64,000 nt of DNA. Origin: an uncultured Altererythrobacter sp. GTDB lineage: Bacteria; Pseudomonadota; Alphaproteobacteria; Sphingomonadales; Sphingomonadaceae. The stretch is from NCBI GenBank assembly GCA_913056125.1, contig CAJXNC010000005.1, positions 144,795-208,794 on the forward strand. The letters run 5' to 3'. The stretch's first letter is position 1; each line of letters starts with the position of its first letter. Made by a program: the position numbers and the translations under genes. The notes under the pieces are model-generated. The model worked only from the letters and a program-made list of their open reading frames with translations. It was not told where the DNA came from and did not search any database. Shown here one piece after another: positions 43,418 to 51,915 of this stretch.

Positions 43418-44884
43418 ATGCGCATTCTCAAGAACCTCGCCCTCTTCCTGATCGCCTTCATCCTGGTGGCAGGTATCGCCATCTGGTGGCTCACCCGCGG
43501 CAGCCCTGCGGAATACACGCTGGAGGAAACAACGGGCACCGATCCGATCCTCGCCGCACCGAACGAGGAGACGATTCCCACCGTCTCCGTTGCACGGCCG
43601 ATCGGCTGGGAGGATGGCGCCGCGCCCGTGGCCGCAGACGGCCTGGTGGTGACGCGCTTTGCCGAGGGGCTGGAGCATCCGCGCGTGATCTACACCTTGC
43701 CCAATGGCGATGTTCTGGTGGCGCTGAGCAACGCGCCCGAACGTCCGCTTGCCGGGGGCTGGCTGACCAATTTCGTCGCCGGTTTCCTGTTCTCCCGCGC
43801 CGGCGCTTCGGTGCCGTCACCCAACGAGCTCGTTCTGCTTCGCGATGCCGATGCCGACGGTGTTGCCGAGGAGCGCCACGTCCTGCGCGACGATCTCAAC
43901 TCGCCTTCGGGCATCGCCTGGACCGACGGGAAGCTCTACGTCGCCAATCACGATGCCGTGCTCGGCTTCGACTATGAGCTGGGCGCGAACACGGTTTCCG
44001 GTGAAGGCGAAAAGCTCATCGACTTGCCGCCCGCAGGCAATCACTGGATGCGCAATATCGCGCTGAGTGAGGATGGCGCGCTACTCTATGTCGCGGTGGG
44101 TTCGGCTTCGAATATCGGCGAAGGCGGGATGGAAGCCGAACTCGGCCGCGCGGCGATCCACGAGGTCGATCTCGAATCGGGCCGCTCGCGTCAATGGGCG
44201 GCGGGCCTGCGCAATCCCAACGGCCTGGCGTGGAACCCGTGGAGCGGCGAGTTGTGGACCACCGTCAATGAGCGCGACATGCTCGGCTCGGACCTCGTTC
44301 CCGATTACCTGACCAATGTCCCGCTCGGCGTCCATTATGGCTGGCCGTGGGTCTATTATGGCGACACGATCGATATGCGCGTGCAGAGCGCCATGGGAAT
44401 CCACCCCGATTACGTGCGCGAGCCCGAATTTGCTCTCGGCGCGCATGTCGCGGCTCTTGGCCTCGTCTTCACGCAGGAAGGCACGCGGATGGGCCCGCAA
44501 TTCGTCCACGGCGCCTTTGTCGCCCGCCACGGCTCGTGGAACCGCAAACCCCCGGCTGGATACGACGTGGTGTTTGTCGAGTTCGACGATCGTGGCAATC
44601 CGGTCGGCAAGCCGGTGCAAGTGCTCGAGAGCTTCCTTGCCGGCGATGGCGATACGCATGGCCGTCCGACCTGGGTGGCCTGGGACCAGACCGGTGCGCT
44701 GCTGGTGAGCGACGATACCGGCAACATCATCTGGCGCGTGGTCGATCCCGAGGCCGATCCCACGAAGGCGCCTGTCCTCAACACCGGTGAACGCCTGCCG
44801 CCGCAGCTGGAACTCTCCGGCGATCCGGCGCGCGCCTTCGAAGAAGGTGCGGTCTCGATGGAAGATCTCAATTTCGGCAACTGA
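43418..44884 (+). CDS. PQQ-dependent sugar dehydrogenase-like beta-propeller protein
   Basis: 488 residues from ATG at 43418. An N-terminal membrane anchor (LALFLIAFILVAGIAIWWL) precedes a beta-propeller of the glucose/sorbosone dehydrogenase type: GLEHPRVIYTLPNGDVLVAL, LRDDLNSPSGIAWTDGKLYV, NHWMRNIALSEDGALLYVAV, AAGLRNPNGLAWNPWSGELW, HYGWPWVYYG and HGSWNRKPPAGYDVVFVEF. The family oxidises sugars in the periplasm with PQQ, but many members are of unproven substrate and cofactor. No PQQ synthesis genes are in the window. Confidence 0.88.
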   Translation: MRILKNLALFLIAFILVAGIAIWWLTRGSPAEYTLEETTGTDPILAAPNEETIPTVSVARPIGWEDGAAPVAADGLVVTRFAEGLEHPRVIYTLPNGDVLVALSNAPERPLAGGWLTNFVAGFLFSRAGASVPSPNELVLLRDADADGVAEERHVLRDDLNSPSGIAWTDGKLYVANHDAVLGFDYELGANTVSGEGEKLIDLPPAGNHWMRNIALSEDGALLYVAVGSASNIGEGGMEAELGRAAIHEVDLESGRSRQWAAGLRNPNGLAWNPWSGELWTTVNERDMLGSDLVPDYLTNVPLGVHYGWPWVYYGDTIDMRVQSAMGIHPDYVREPEFALGAHVAALGLVFTQEGTRMGPQFVHGAFVARHGSWNRKPPAGYDVVFVEFDDRGNPVGKPVQVLESFLAGDGDTHGRPTWVAWDQTGALLVSDDTGNIIWRVVDPEADPTKAPVLNTGERLPPQLELSGDPARAFEEGAVSMEDLNFGN

Positions 44885-44908
44885 TCGCGGGACTGCCCCG
44901 CGCGATGG

Positions 44909-45730
44909 CTAGAGCTGCTTGCCCGCGCGTCCGGCCAGTTCGGTGATGAAATGCCACGCCGTGCGCCCAGAGCGCGCACCGCGCCTCTTTGCCCATTCCA
45001 GCGCTTCCTCCTCGTCCAGTTCGAGCCCGTAGGCCCGGGCATAGCCGCGCAGGATTTCGAGATATTCGTCCTGGTTGCAGGCATGGAAGCCGAGCGCGAG
45101 GCCAAAACGGTCTGCCAGGGCCAGCTTGTCGTCCACCGCATCGCGCGGATTGAGTGGATCGTCCTGCTCCGAGGAATGGCGCGGCAGGATGGCCCGCCTG
45201 TTGGATGTCACCGCCAACCTGACATTGGCGGGGCGTGCCTCGACCCCGCCATCGAGCCAGCTGCGCAGGTGCCGCGGCCCTGTCGAATCGCCCTCGGCGA
45301 AACCGAGATCGTCCACATAGACGAGGAAATTGCGCTCCTGCCCGGCCAATTGCTCGAACAGGCGCGACAGCGAAGCCAATGCATCGGTTGTCACCTGTAC
45401 CAGGGCGATGGCGCCGCCTTCTTCCTGCGCGCGCTTGACCGATGCGCGCACCAGCGCAGACTTGCCCATGCCGCGCGATCCCCAGAGCAGCATGTCATGT
45501 GCGGGGAGGCCCTTGGCGAGACGCGCGACATTCTGCGTCACCACGCCTTTCTGCCGATCGATCCCGCGCAGCAGGTCCAGCGCGGGGGCCTCGATCCGTT
45601 CCACGCCGCGTGCGTCCCCGTCCCAGACATAGGCCGGGCTTGCCTGCCAGTCGCAGTTGCGCGTGGCCGGGGGTGAAAGCCTCTCAAGTGCTTCGGCAAT
45701 GCGGTGCAGCAGCTTTTCCTTGTCGCTCAT
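44909..45730 (-). CDS. DUF815 family ATPase
   Basis: 273 residues. An AAA-like ATPase with Walker A LLWGSRGMGKSALVRASVKR (near 81), Walker B NFLVYVDDLGF (near 134) and sensor VRLAVTSNRRAILPRHSSEQ. The C-terminal part AKRRGARSGRTAWHFITELA is typical of DUF815. Biological role is unknown. It is convergent with the sugar-dehydrogenase gene and divergent from the arylsulfotransferase-like gene. Confidence 0.92.
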   Translation of the reverse strand: MSDKEKLLHRIAEALERLSPPATRNCDWQASPAYVWDGDARGVERIEAPALDLLRGIDRQKGVVTQNVARLAKGLPAHDMLLWGSRGMGKSALVRASVKRAQEEGGAIALVQVTTDALASLSRLFEQLAGQERNFLVYVDDLGFAEGDSTGPRHLRSWLDGGVEARPANVRLAVTSNRRAILPRHSSEQDDPLNPRDAVDDKLALADRFGLALGFHACNQDEYLEILRGYARAYGLELDEEEALEWAKRRGARSGRTAWHFITELAGRAGKQL

Positions 45731-45830
45731 GCAGGCTGGTTCGCGCCCAATGTGGTGAAGGTCAAGCAGCTTGCGGATTGCGCATGGTACCGATTGCAGA
45801 CATCATGCGTGTCAATTGGGAGGGAAAGTG

Positions 45831-47240
45831 ATGGCAATTTGGACAAAGCGGGTGCTTGCCTGCGCGGTCGGGCTTGGCCTGGCGCTCTCGGCGGCGCCGA
45901 TGGTCGCAGCGCCCAGCGTCTACCCGACGGGCACGACGATCTACGATCCAGACAAGGCAGAGAATGGCTACACCGTGCTCTCCATCCTTGGCGCGCCAGC
46001 CGTGGTGGTGATCGACATGAATGGCCGTGTGGTAAAGCGCTGGGAGGATTTCAACGTCTCTGCGGGCGGGCCTGCGCGCGTGCTGCCGGGCGGTGTGGTG
46101 ATGGCATCGGTGGGCAGCAATCCCGGCCATCAGGAATCGACCGCGCTGGTCGCCCGCGATTTCGACGGCAACGAATTGTGGCGCTTCGACCGGGCAGAGG
46201 AAATCACCATCACTCGCACCGAGGGGGAGGGGGACGACGCAGTCACGACGGAGGAACGCCTGTGGAGCGCGCGCCAGCACCATGACTGGCAGCGGCACGA
46301 TTTTCCCGCCGGATATTACTCGCCCGAATTCACGCCCGGCATGGATGGCGGGCGCACGCTCGTCCTCGCGCATTCGAGCATCACCGACGAGGCGATTGCC
46401 GATGTCGTGCTGGAGGATGACCGTATTTACGAAGTCGATGCATCCGGCCGGATCGTGTGGGACTGGCACGCCAGCGAGCATATCGACGAGCTCGGCTTCA
46501 ATGTCGCCGAACGCAATTCCATCCGCCGCAATGGCCGGCGCGACGGCTTCGACTGGTTCCACGTCAATTCGGCAACCTGGCTCGGTCCGAACAAGTGGTA
46601 CGATGCGGGTGACGAGCGCTTCCACCCTGACAATGTGGTGATTTCCAGTCGCCAGACGAGCGTGGTGGCGATCATCGATCGCGATGGCGACGTGGTCTGG
46701 CAGATGGGTCCCGACTATGCGGATTCGCTGGCGACCAATACGATCGGGCAGATCGTCGGCCAGCACCATGCGCATATCATTCCCAAGGGACTGCCGGGTG
46801 CCGGGAACCTGATGATCTTCGATAATGGCGGTTCGGGCGGCTATGGCGACCCGACCGCGCTTTCGCCCACGGGTATGACCAATTACCGCCGCCACGATTC
46901 GCGTGTGATCGAGATCGATCCGGTTTCGATGGAAGTGGTCTGGACCTACCGCGCGAGCAATTTCTTCGCCTTCAATATCAGCGGGGCGCAGCGGCTCGAA
47001 AACGGCAATACGCTGATCACCGAAGGGCCGACCGGCCGCATCTTCGAAGTGACTTCCGATGGCGATATCGTGTGGGAATATTTGCAGGCACCCGCCACGG
47101 GAGGTGCCTTCAACTCTCCTGCGGTCTATCGCGCCTATCGCCTGCCTTATGACTGGATTCCGCAACTGGACCGTCCGGAGGAAGTGGCACTGGAAGCACC
47201 CGAACCGGGCACGTTCCACGTTCCCGGAAGCATGCAATAG
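45831..47240 (+). CDS. Arylsulfotransferase (ASST)-like exported protein
   Basis: 469 residues. ATG at 45831 follows GGGAGG (45818-45823) and begins a signal peptide (VLACAVGLGLALSAAPMVAA). The mature protein looks like the six-bladed propeller of bacterial arylsulfate sulfotransferases: NGYTVLSILGAPAVVVIDMN, RVVKRWEDF, QHHDWQRHDFPAGYYSP, DGFDWFHVNSATWL, GQHHAHIIPKGLPGAGNLMI and ISGAQRLENGNTLITEGPTG. Histidines suitable for the active site occur at FHVNS and HHAHI. It would move sulfate between phenolic compounds in the periplasm, but the substrate is open. Confidence 0.85.
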   Translation: MAIWTKRVLACAVGLGLALSAAPMVAAPSVYPTGTTIYDPDKAENGYTVLSILGAPAVVVIDMNGRVVKRWEDFNVSAGGPARVLPGGVVMASVGSNPGHQESTALVARDFDGNELWRFDRAEEITITRTEGEGDDAVTTEERLWSARQHHDWQRHDFPAGYYSPEFTPGMDGGRTLVLAHSSITDEAIADVVLEDDRIYEVDASGRIVWDWHASEHIDELGFNVAERNSIRRNGRRDGFDWFHVNSATWLGPNKWYDAGDERFHPDNVVISSRQTSVVAIIDRDGDVVWQMGPDYADSLATNTIGQIVGQHHAHIIPKGLPGAGNLMIFDNGGSGGYGDPTALSPTGMTNYRRHDSRVIEIDPVSMEVVWTYRASNFFAFNISGAQRLENGNTLITEGPTGRIFEVTSDGDIVWEYLQAPATGGAFNSPAVYRAYRLPYDWIPQLDRPEEVALEAPEPGTFHVPGSMQ

Positions 47241-47277
47241 GCTTGGCTTGATCGCCTTGCCGGACTAGCGCCGCCCG

Positions 47278-48207
47278 ATGGCAGTGATCCTCCCGGGCAA
47301 TAAAGGCGGTGTGGCGCGCGCAGCGGAACTGCTGCGTGCAGGCCAGCCTGTCGGTGTGCCGACTGAGACGGTCTACGGTCTGGCCGCGCGTGCCGACAGC
47401 TCCGATGCGGTGGCGGCGGTCTATCGCGCCAAGGGCAGGCCGAGCTTCAACCCGCTGATCGTCCATGTCGCCGGGCTGGAGATGGCCGAGCGGATCGGTC
47501 GCTTCGATGATCGCGCACGTGATCTTGCCAGGCAGTACTGGCCCGGGCCGTTGACTCTGGTCCTGCCCTTGCGGGAGGAAGCAGGGATTGCCCCGGCTGT
47601 CACGGCGGGTCTGCCTACCATTGCCCTGCGCCATCCCGATCATCCTCTGATTGCACAGCTGATCCGGCAGCTCGGCCTTCCGCTGGCCGCACCATCGGCC
47701 AATCGCAGCGAGGGTATCAGCCCGACCTGTGCGGAGCATGTCGTGCGATCGCTGGAGGACCGGATCGAGGCCGTGCTCGATGGCGGTGCCTGCCGGGCGG
47801 GCCTGGAATCGACGATTGTCGCCCTGCGCGAGGAGGGCGGCTGGAACCTGCTGCGCGAAGGGCCGGTCACACGTGACGAACTCGCAGCTACCCTCGGTCC
47901 CGAAAGTGACAGCGAGGGCGACAGGATCGAGGCGCCCGGCCAGCTGGCGCGGCATTATGCGCCCGGCAAACCCGTGCGCCTAAATGCAGCAATTGCCAAA
48001 GAAGACGAATTCCTGATCGGCTTTGGAGATATGGCAGGCGAAGTGAACCTCTCTCCTTCCGGCGACCTGTTCGAAGCGGCCGCCCGGCTCTATGCCTGCC
48101 TGCACGAAGCGGCTGCATCCGAGAAGCCGCGCATCGCCGTGGCGCCGATCCCGGAAAAGGGCGTGGGCGCGGCCATCAATGACCGTTTGCGCCGCGCGGC
48201 AGCCTAG
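47278..48207 (+). CDS. L-threonylcarbamoyladenylate synthase, Sua5 type
   Basis: 309 residues. The YrdC-like domain (1-200) has VPTETVYGLAARADSSDAVA, VYRAKGRPSFNPLIVHV and LPLAAPSANRSEGISPT; it joins threonine, bicarbonate and ATP in the first step of tRNA t6A synthesis. The C-terminal Sua5 domain follows the linker APGQLARHYAPGKPVRL and distinguishes it from the short TsaC. The C-terminus ends KGVGAAINDRLRRAAA, the usual family end. Confidence 0.94.
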   Translation: MAVILPGNKGGVARAAELLRAGQPVGVPTETVYGLAARADSSDAVAAVYRAKGRPSFNPLIVHVAGLEMAERIGRFDDRARDLARQYWPGPLTLVLPLREEAGIAPAVTAGLPTIALRHPDHPLIAQLIRQLGLPLAAPSANRSEGISPTCAEHVVRSLEDRIEAVLDGGACRAGLESTIVALREEGGWNLLREGPVTRDELAATLGPESDSEGDRIEAPGQLARHYAPGKPVRLNAAIAKEDEFLIGFGDMAGEVNLSPSGDLFEAAARLYACLHEAAASEKPRIAVAPIPEKGVGAAINDRLRRAAA

Positions 48208-48215
48208 ATTCTGGC

Positions 48216-48560
48216 CTAGTCTTCCTCTTCGGGTTCGTAAGGGATGGTCGGCAGGAGTCGCTCGATTTCCTGCCGCACGATTACCACTTCGCGGCAGGCG
48301 TTACGATTACCGTCCTGGCAATCGAGCATCAGCTCGTCATGTTCGTCCTGCAGCTGGGCGAGCCGTTCCTCGCGGCGGCGGATCTCGCGGCCGCGCGCCT
48401 CGTCACGCTCTGACTGGCTGGTGGTGGCGAGGTCGACCGCGCTGCTTGCCACCCTGACGGGGGCAGTCACGACGTTGGCGGCTGTCCGCGCGATACATCC
48501 GCCCAGCAGGGCGGGAGCGAAAGCCACAGCAAGGGTGGCGAGTTTCATGCGCGGAGCCAT
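48216..48560 (-). CDS. Small predicted lipoprotein, hypothetical
   Basis: 114 residues, lipobox LLGGC with Cys22 (counting from 48560; ATG at 48548 is the alternative start). The mature part has a helical, probably coiled-coil segment REIRRREERLAQLQDEHDEL and two further cysteines (MLDCQDGNRNACREVV), ending in an acidic tail EEED. No family recognised. It converges with the Sua5 gene, 8 bp apart. Confidence 0.72.
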   Translation of the reverse strand: MAPRMKLATLAVAFAPALLGGCIARTAANVVTAPVRVASSAVDLATTSQSERDEARGREIRRREERLAQLQDEHDELMLDCQDGNRNACREVVIVRQEIERLLPTIPYEPEEED

Positions 48561-48617
48561 CGCCCTGCCTTGTGCGGCATGGCGGATTGATCCGCAATGA
48601 ACTTTGCCGAGCCTTGC

Positions 48618-49436
48618 TCAGTTCGCGCTGACGAGCTGGCCATTGCAGCGAACTTCGCCGCTGCCCACGCGGGTAAGCGAGCAATTATCTGTGCCGGTGA
48701 TGTCCACATCGCCGCTTCCGGCGATCGAGATCGAGGCGTCCTCTGAAACGCCAAGCGCGACATCACCCGAACCCCCAATCCGGACCAGCGCTTCCTCGCT
48801 GCGCAAGCCTGGAGCCATGATCTCTCCCGAGCCACCGATTGCAATCCGGGTCTCGCGCGCAGTGCCCGAAGCAATGATGTCCCCGGAGCCGACAATCGAA
48901 AGATCGACTTCGTCCACTTCCATCGAGCCGATCGTCAAAGTGCCCGAACGCGCAATGGTAGTGGAGAAACTCTCTCCGACGATCCTGTCGACGCTGACAT
49001 CGCCCGATCCTGCGAGCGCAATGAAAGAGAGATTTGGCAGGGTTACGTGAAAAGTGGCACTCTGCAATTGCAGGCCGCGATTCCAGTTGAAGTCGTCATC
49101 CGGGCTGATCGACAAGCGTCCGTTTTCGACTTCCACTTCGAGCAAGGCCAGCGCTTGTGGCGAGCCTTCCGAGCGGACGGAAAATTCATCGCCCAGCGTG
49201 ATGATGACGTCCTGCGAACCGGCAGTAGAGATTTCCGTAAAATCCGCGAGGTCGTAAGTCATCTCGGTATCGGCCTGACCGACCAAAGCGGCAGCATCGC
49301 CCGGTCCGACAACATCGAGCTCGATACCGTCTTCCAGGGCGATGGCAGCGCCGCCCGCGGCGAGCAGGCCCGCAGCAAGCGCCACGAAAATCTCTCTCTT
49401 TCTCAGTTTCGGCTTCTCAATCGGTCCTCTCGCCAT
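48618..49436 (-). CDS. GIN/DUF2807 domain protein, paralogue A
   Basis: 272 residues with an N-terminal membrane anchor or signal (EIFVALAAGLLAAGGAAIAL). The rest is a DUF2807 (GIN) right-handed beta-helix with regularly spaced Gly-Ser-Gly turns: ALAGSGDVSVDRIVG, LSIVGSGDIIASG, IAIGGSGEIMAPG, VRIGGSGDVALG, ISIAGSGDVDITG. Two cysteines near the end (NCSLTRVGSGEVRCNG) cap the helix. Role unknown; such proteins are periplasmic or surface-exposed. It follows its paralogue by 33 bp. Confidence 0.9.
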   Translation of the reverse strand: MARGPIEKPKLRKREIFVALAAGLLAAGGAAIALEDGIELDVVGPGDAAALVGQADTEMTYDLADFTEISTAGSQDVIITLGDEFSVRSEGSPQALALLEVEVENGRLSISPDDDFNWNRGLQLQSATFHVTLPNLSFIALAGSGDVSVDRIVGESFSTTIARSGTLTIGSMEVDEVDLSIVGSGDIIASGTARETRIAIGGSGEIMAPGLRSEEALVRIGGSGDVALGVSEDASISIAGSGDVDITGTDNCSLTRVGSGEVRCNGQLVSAN

Positions 49437-49469
49437 CTCCGCTTCCAGTCCCCTGTATTCCCCTGGCCC

Positions 49470-50246
49470 TCAGGCCGCCTTTTCGCGTGGCTCGCAGACC
49501 AGCGTGCCCGAACCCATGCTTGAGACGGAGCAGCGCGCCGATCCGCGCACGGTGACATTGCCCGATCCCATGATACTGGCATGGACTTCGCCATCGCAGC
49601 CGAAGATCGAGTTGCCCGAACCGGCAATGTCGATATCCGCGGTGCCGACCAACAGGTCGGGCATGTCGGCATTGCCGCTGCCGGCAACGGTCAACGAAAG
49701 CTCGCCAACCGATCCGCCTGCGGCCAATGTTCCGCTGCCAGCGATGGTGACGTCCAGCTTGTCGATCGCGATGTTGCCGGTTGCCAGATTGCCCGAACCG
49801 GCGATGGTCGCCTCGGCCTCGGGAGCCAACACAGCGGTGGTGAGCTGGCCGGAGCCGGCAATGGTGATTTTTTCCGGCGGCGGCATGATCACGCTGATCG
49901 TCGCGCCGTCGCCCGCATAATTGCAGGGATCGTCGCGCATCACGGCTAGCGTCCCGTCTTCCAGTACGAAGCGGATGCCGGCCTTGGCCTCCTCGTCGCC
50001 CTGGACGGAGATGGTGAAATCCTCGCCCTCGGTGATCACGACCTGGTCGGGACCGAGCAGCACGACCTTCCGCGGCGCATCGCCGCCCATGTCGAGGTCG
50101 GCGAGCGGCTTCGGCTCCTTCCCCTCGAAACGGAAGCCCTTGCCCTTGAAGTTGACGTTGCAGCCGCGCTTGTTGGCGGCAATCCCGCCCATCGCTGCCA
50201 GCATGACCAGCGGGCCCACGGCCTGCACAATCTTGTCGAAACGCAT
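49470..50246 (-). CDS. GIN/DUF2807 domain protein, paralogue B
   Basis: 258 residues. An N-terminal hydrophobic segment (IVQAVGPLVMLAAMGGIAAN) precedes a beta-helix of the same type as paralogue A: ITIAGSGQLTTAV, ATIAGSGNLATGN, VTIAGSGTLAAGG, LTVAGSGNADMPD, IDIAGSGNSIFG, ASIMGSGNVTVRG, SMGSGTLVCE. The two genes are adjacent in the same direction and differ too much for a recent duplication. Cysteines near the C-terminus are conserved between both. Confidence 0.9.
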   Translation of the reverse strand: MRFDKIVQAVGPLVMLAAMGGIAANKRGCNVNFKGKGFRFEGKEPKPLADLDMGGDAPRKVVLLGPDQVVITEGEDFTISVQGDEEAKAGIRFVLEDGTLAVMRDDPCNYAGDGATISVIMPPPEKITIAGSGQLTTAVLAPEAEATIAGSGNLATGNIAIDKLDVTIAGSGTLAAGGSVGELSLTVAGSGNADMPDLLVGTADIDIAGSGNSIFGCDGEVHASIMGSGNVTVRGSARCSVSSMGSGTLVCEPREKAA

Positions 50247-50359
50247 TGCTACGACTCCTGTACTTGTGTGTTATTGTTCTAATACACAAAATCGCCTGTT
50301 TCGGCAACAACGCCGGTCGACCTCCATTGGTGTTTCGCAGACCGGCGCCACCAAAGAGA

Positions 50360-50391
50360 AAGGGCCGCTTCGCCTTCGCGAAACGGCCCTT
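50360..50391 (-). terminator. Rho-independent terminator of carD
   Basis: AAGGGCCG/CGGCCCTT outer stem with inner TTCGC/GCGAA pairing; in the minus direction it is followed by the T-rich TCTCTTT. It lies 42 bp after the carD stop. Confidence 0.75.
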
Positions 50392-50432
50392 CGGCTCTTC
50401 CTGGGTAGTGCCAAATACCCCTTGAGTATCGC

Positions 50433-50966
50433 TTACGCGTCCTCGGTATTCTCGTAATATTGCGGAGCGTGCTTCTTCAGCACGTCGAGAATCTTGGTCA
50501 GCGCAGTCGGCTCGTCGGTCTTTTCCATCGCCGCGAGTTCGCGGGCAAGGCGGCTCGAAGCCGCTTCGAAGATCTGCCGTTCGGAATAGCTCTGTTCCGG
50601 CTGGTCTTCCGGGCGGAAAAGGTCGCGCGTCACTTCGGCGATCGACACCAGGTCGCCCGAATTGATCTTCGCTTCATATTCCTGCGCGCGGCGCGACCAC
50701 ATGGTGCGCTTCACCTTGGGCTTGCCTTTGAGGGTTTCCATGGCTTCCTTCAGCGTCTTGTCGCTGGAAAGCTTGCGCATGCCGATGGATTCAACCTTAT
50801 TCACGGGAACGCGGAGCGTCATGCGCTCCTTTTCGAACCGGAGTACGTAGAGATCGAGCTGCATGCCGGCGATTTCTTCGCTCTGGAGCTCGATGACACG
50901 GCCTACGCCGTGCTTGGGGTAAACAACGTAATCGCCTACATCGAAGGCGGGGGCATTGGCTGCCAT
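50433..50966 (-). CDS. carD: CarD family transcriptional regulator
   Basis: 177 residues from ATG at 50966, preceded by AAAGGA. The N-terminal Tudor-like domain FDVGDYVVYPKHGVGRVIEL binds the RNA polymerase beta subunit; the helical C-terminal domain with KRTMWSRRAQEYEAKINSGD binds the upstream edge of the promoter bubble. CarD stabilises open complexes at many promoters including rRNA. It is the last gene of the helicase-S4-fdxA-carD string. Confidence 0.96.
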   Translation of the reverse strand: MAANAPAFDVGDYVVYPKHGVGRVIELQSEEIAGMQLDLYVLRFEKERMTLRVPVNKVESIGMRKLSSDKTLKEAMETLKGKPKVKRTMWSRRAQEYEAKINSGDLVSIAEVTRDLFRPEDQPEQSYSERQIFEAASSRLARELAAMEKTDEPTALTKILDVLKKHAPQYYENTEDA

Positions 50967-51247
50967 GTACAGTCCTTTCATGCTCGGACAGGTTCCGGTT
51001 TCAGCGACGACGATATTGCAACCGCGCGACCCAGCCGCGGCAGCGATTTCGTACCAATTGTCGCTAGAACGGAGAAACCTGCCTTCCTGTCTACCCGGAC
51101 CGTCTCCAACAGCCGGGCGATTGGACGTATATATAACAGATTCGTAACAATATTACCAGCCCTGCCTAAATGCGCGGCAAGACAGCGCCCGGAATCGTCA
51201 TCCCGGCGGTCAGGGAGCGGGTTTCGATTCCCGCTATGGTTTCAGGC
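50967..51247. promoter_or_regulatory. carD upstream region with AT-rich promoter block
   Basis: This 281-bp gap between fdxA and carD holds no gene. An AT-rich stretch at 51128-51157 (ACGTATATATAACAG and neighbours) is the likely carD promoter on the minus strand, with TTGTTA as a possible -35 element, though spacing to TATATA is imperfect. A short hairpin AGCGGG/CCCGCT (51216-51235) lies just after the fdxA stop. Confidence 0.4.
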
Positions 51248-51586
51248 TCAGTCCCCCTCGCCGGGTTCTGCCGAGAAGAACTTGTCGAACTTGCCTTCCT
51301 GCCCCTTGAAATCGTCGGCGTCGGCAGGCGGGTCCTTCTTCTCGGTGATATTGGGCCATTCGGCCGAATACTTGGTGTTGAGCTCGAGCCAGGTCTCGGT
51401 CCCGCTTTCGGTATCGGGCAGGATCGCTTCGGCCGGGCATTCGGGTTCACACACGCCGCAATCGATGCATTCGGACGGATTGATGACGAGCATGTTCTCG
51501 CCCTCGTAGAAGCAGTCGACGGGGCAGACCTCGACGCAGTCGGTATACTTGCATTTGATGCAGGCGTCGGTGACGACATAGGTCAT
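51248..51586 (-). CDS. fdxA: Ferredoxin FdxA, seven-iron type
   Basis: 112 residues. Cluster ligands [18 protein letters not shown] and [16 protein letters not shown] bind one 3Fe-4S and one 4Fe-4S cluster in the N-terminal 60 residues; a C-terminal extension of about 50 residues ([20 protein letters not shown]) is the alphaproteobacterial FdxA form. Small cytoplasmic electron carrier. The start overlaps the S4-protein stop by 4 nt. Confidence 0.96.
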   Translation of the reverse strand: MTYVVTDACIKCKYTDCVEVCPVDCFYEGENMLVINPSECIDCGVCEPECPAEAILPDTESGTETWLELNTKYSAEWPNITEKKDPPADADDFKGQEGKFDKFFSAEPGEGD

Positions 51587-51906
51587 TTCGGTGCGTTCCC
51601 TTCATTCATTGCCGCAGATCCTGGCGGCCTCGAGCCTGCTATGGCGATAGTTTTGCGAGCGTCAAGTTCGCGATAGCATGCCTGTGCCTCGGCTGCAGGA
51701 CCGCGACGGCCGGGTAAAGCAAGGATTTCTATCACCCGCACATCCTTGCGCATGGGCAGGGTGAGCACGTCTCCCGCGTTCACCGCGAAGCTGGGCTTGG
51801 TCACGCGCTTGCCGTTCACGCGGATATGGCTCGCCTGGACCCATTGCTGTGCAAATCCGCGGCTGGCGGCAAGGCGGAGGAACCACAGCAACCGGTCGAT
51901 CCGCAT
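51583..51906 (-). CDS. S4-domain RNA-binding protein (Hsp15-like)
   Basis: 107 residues. The S4 fold is seen in [40 protein letters not shown] and [21 protein letters not shown]. coli Hsp15 (HslR) binds stalled 50S subunits with nascent chains; the shared residues suggest a related role. It lies 9 bp after the helicase gene and overlaps fdxA. Confidence 0.9.
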   Translation of the reverse strand: MRIDRLLWFLRLAASRGFAQQWVQASHIRVNGKRVTKPSFAVNAGDVLTLPMRKDVRVIEILALPGRRGPAAEAQACYRELDARKTIAIAGSRPPGSAAMNEGNAPK

Positions 51907-51915
51907 GCGAACCCG

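Noticed and set aside
48618..50246. Regular repeats at DNA level resembling a tandem array
   Set aside because: They come from repeated Gly-Ser-Gly codons of beta-helix proteins; spacing and sequence vary and there are no constant repeats as in CRISPR.
51216..51235. tRNA T-arm-like sequence AGCGGG-TTTCGATT-CCCGCT
   Set aside because: The loop has eight bases and no acceptor, D or anticodon stems can be formed around it.
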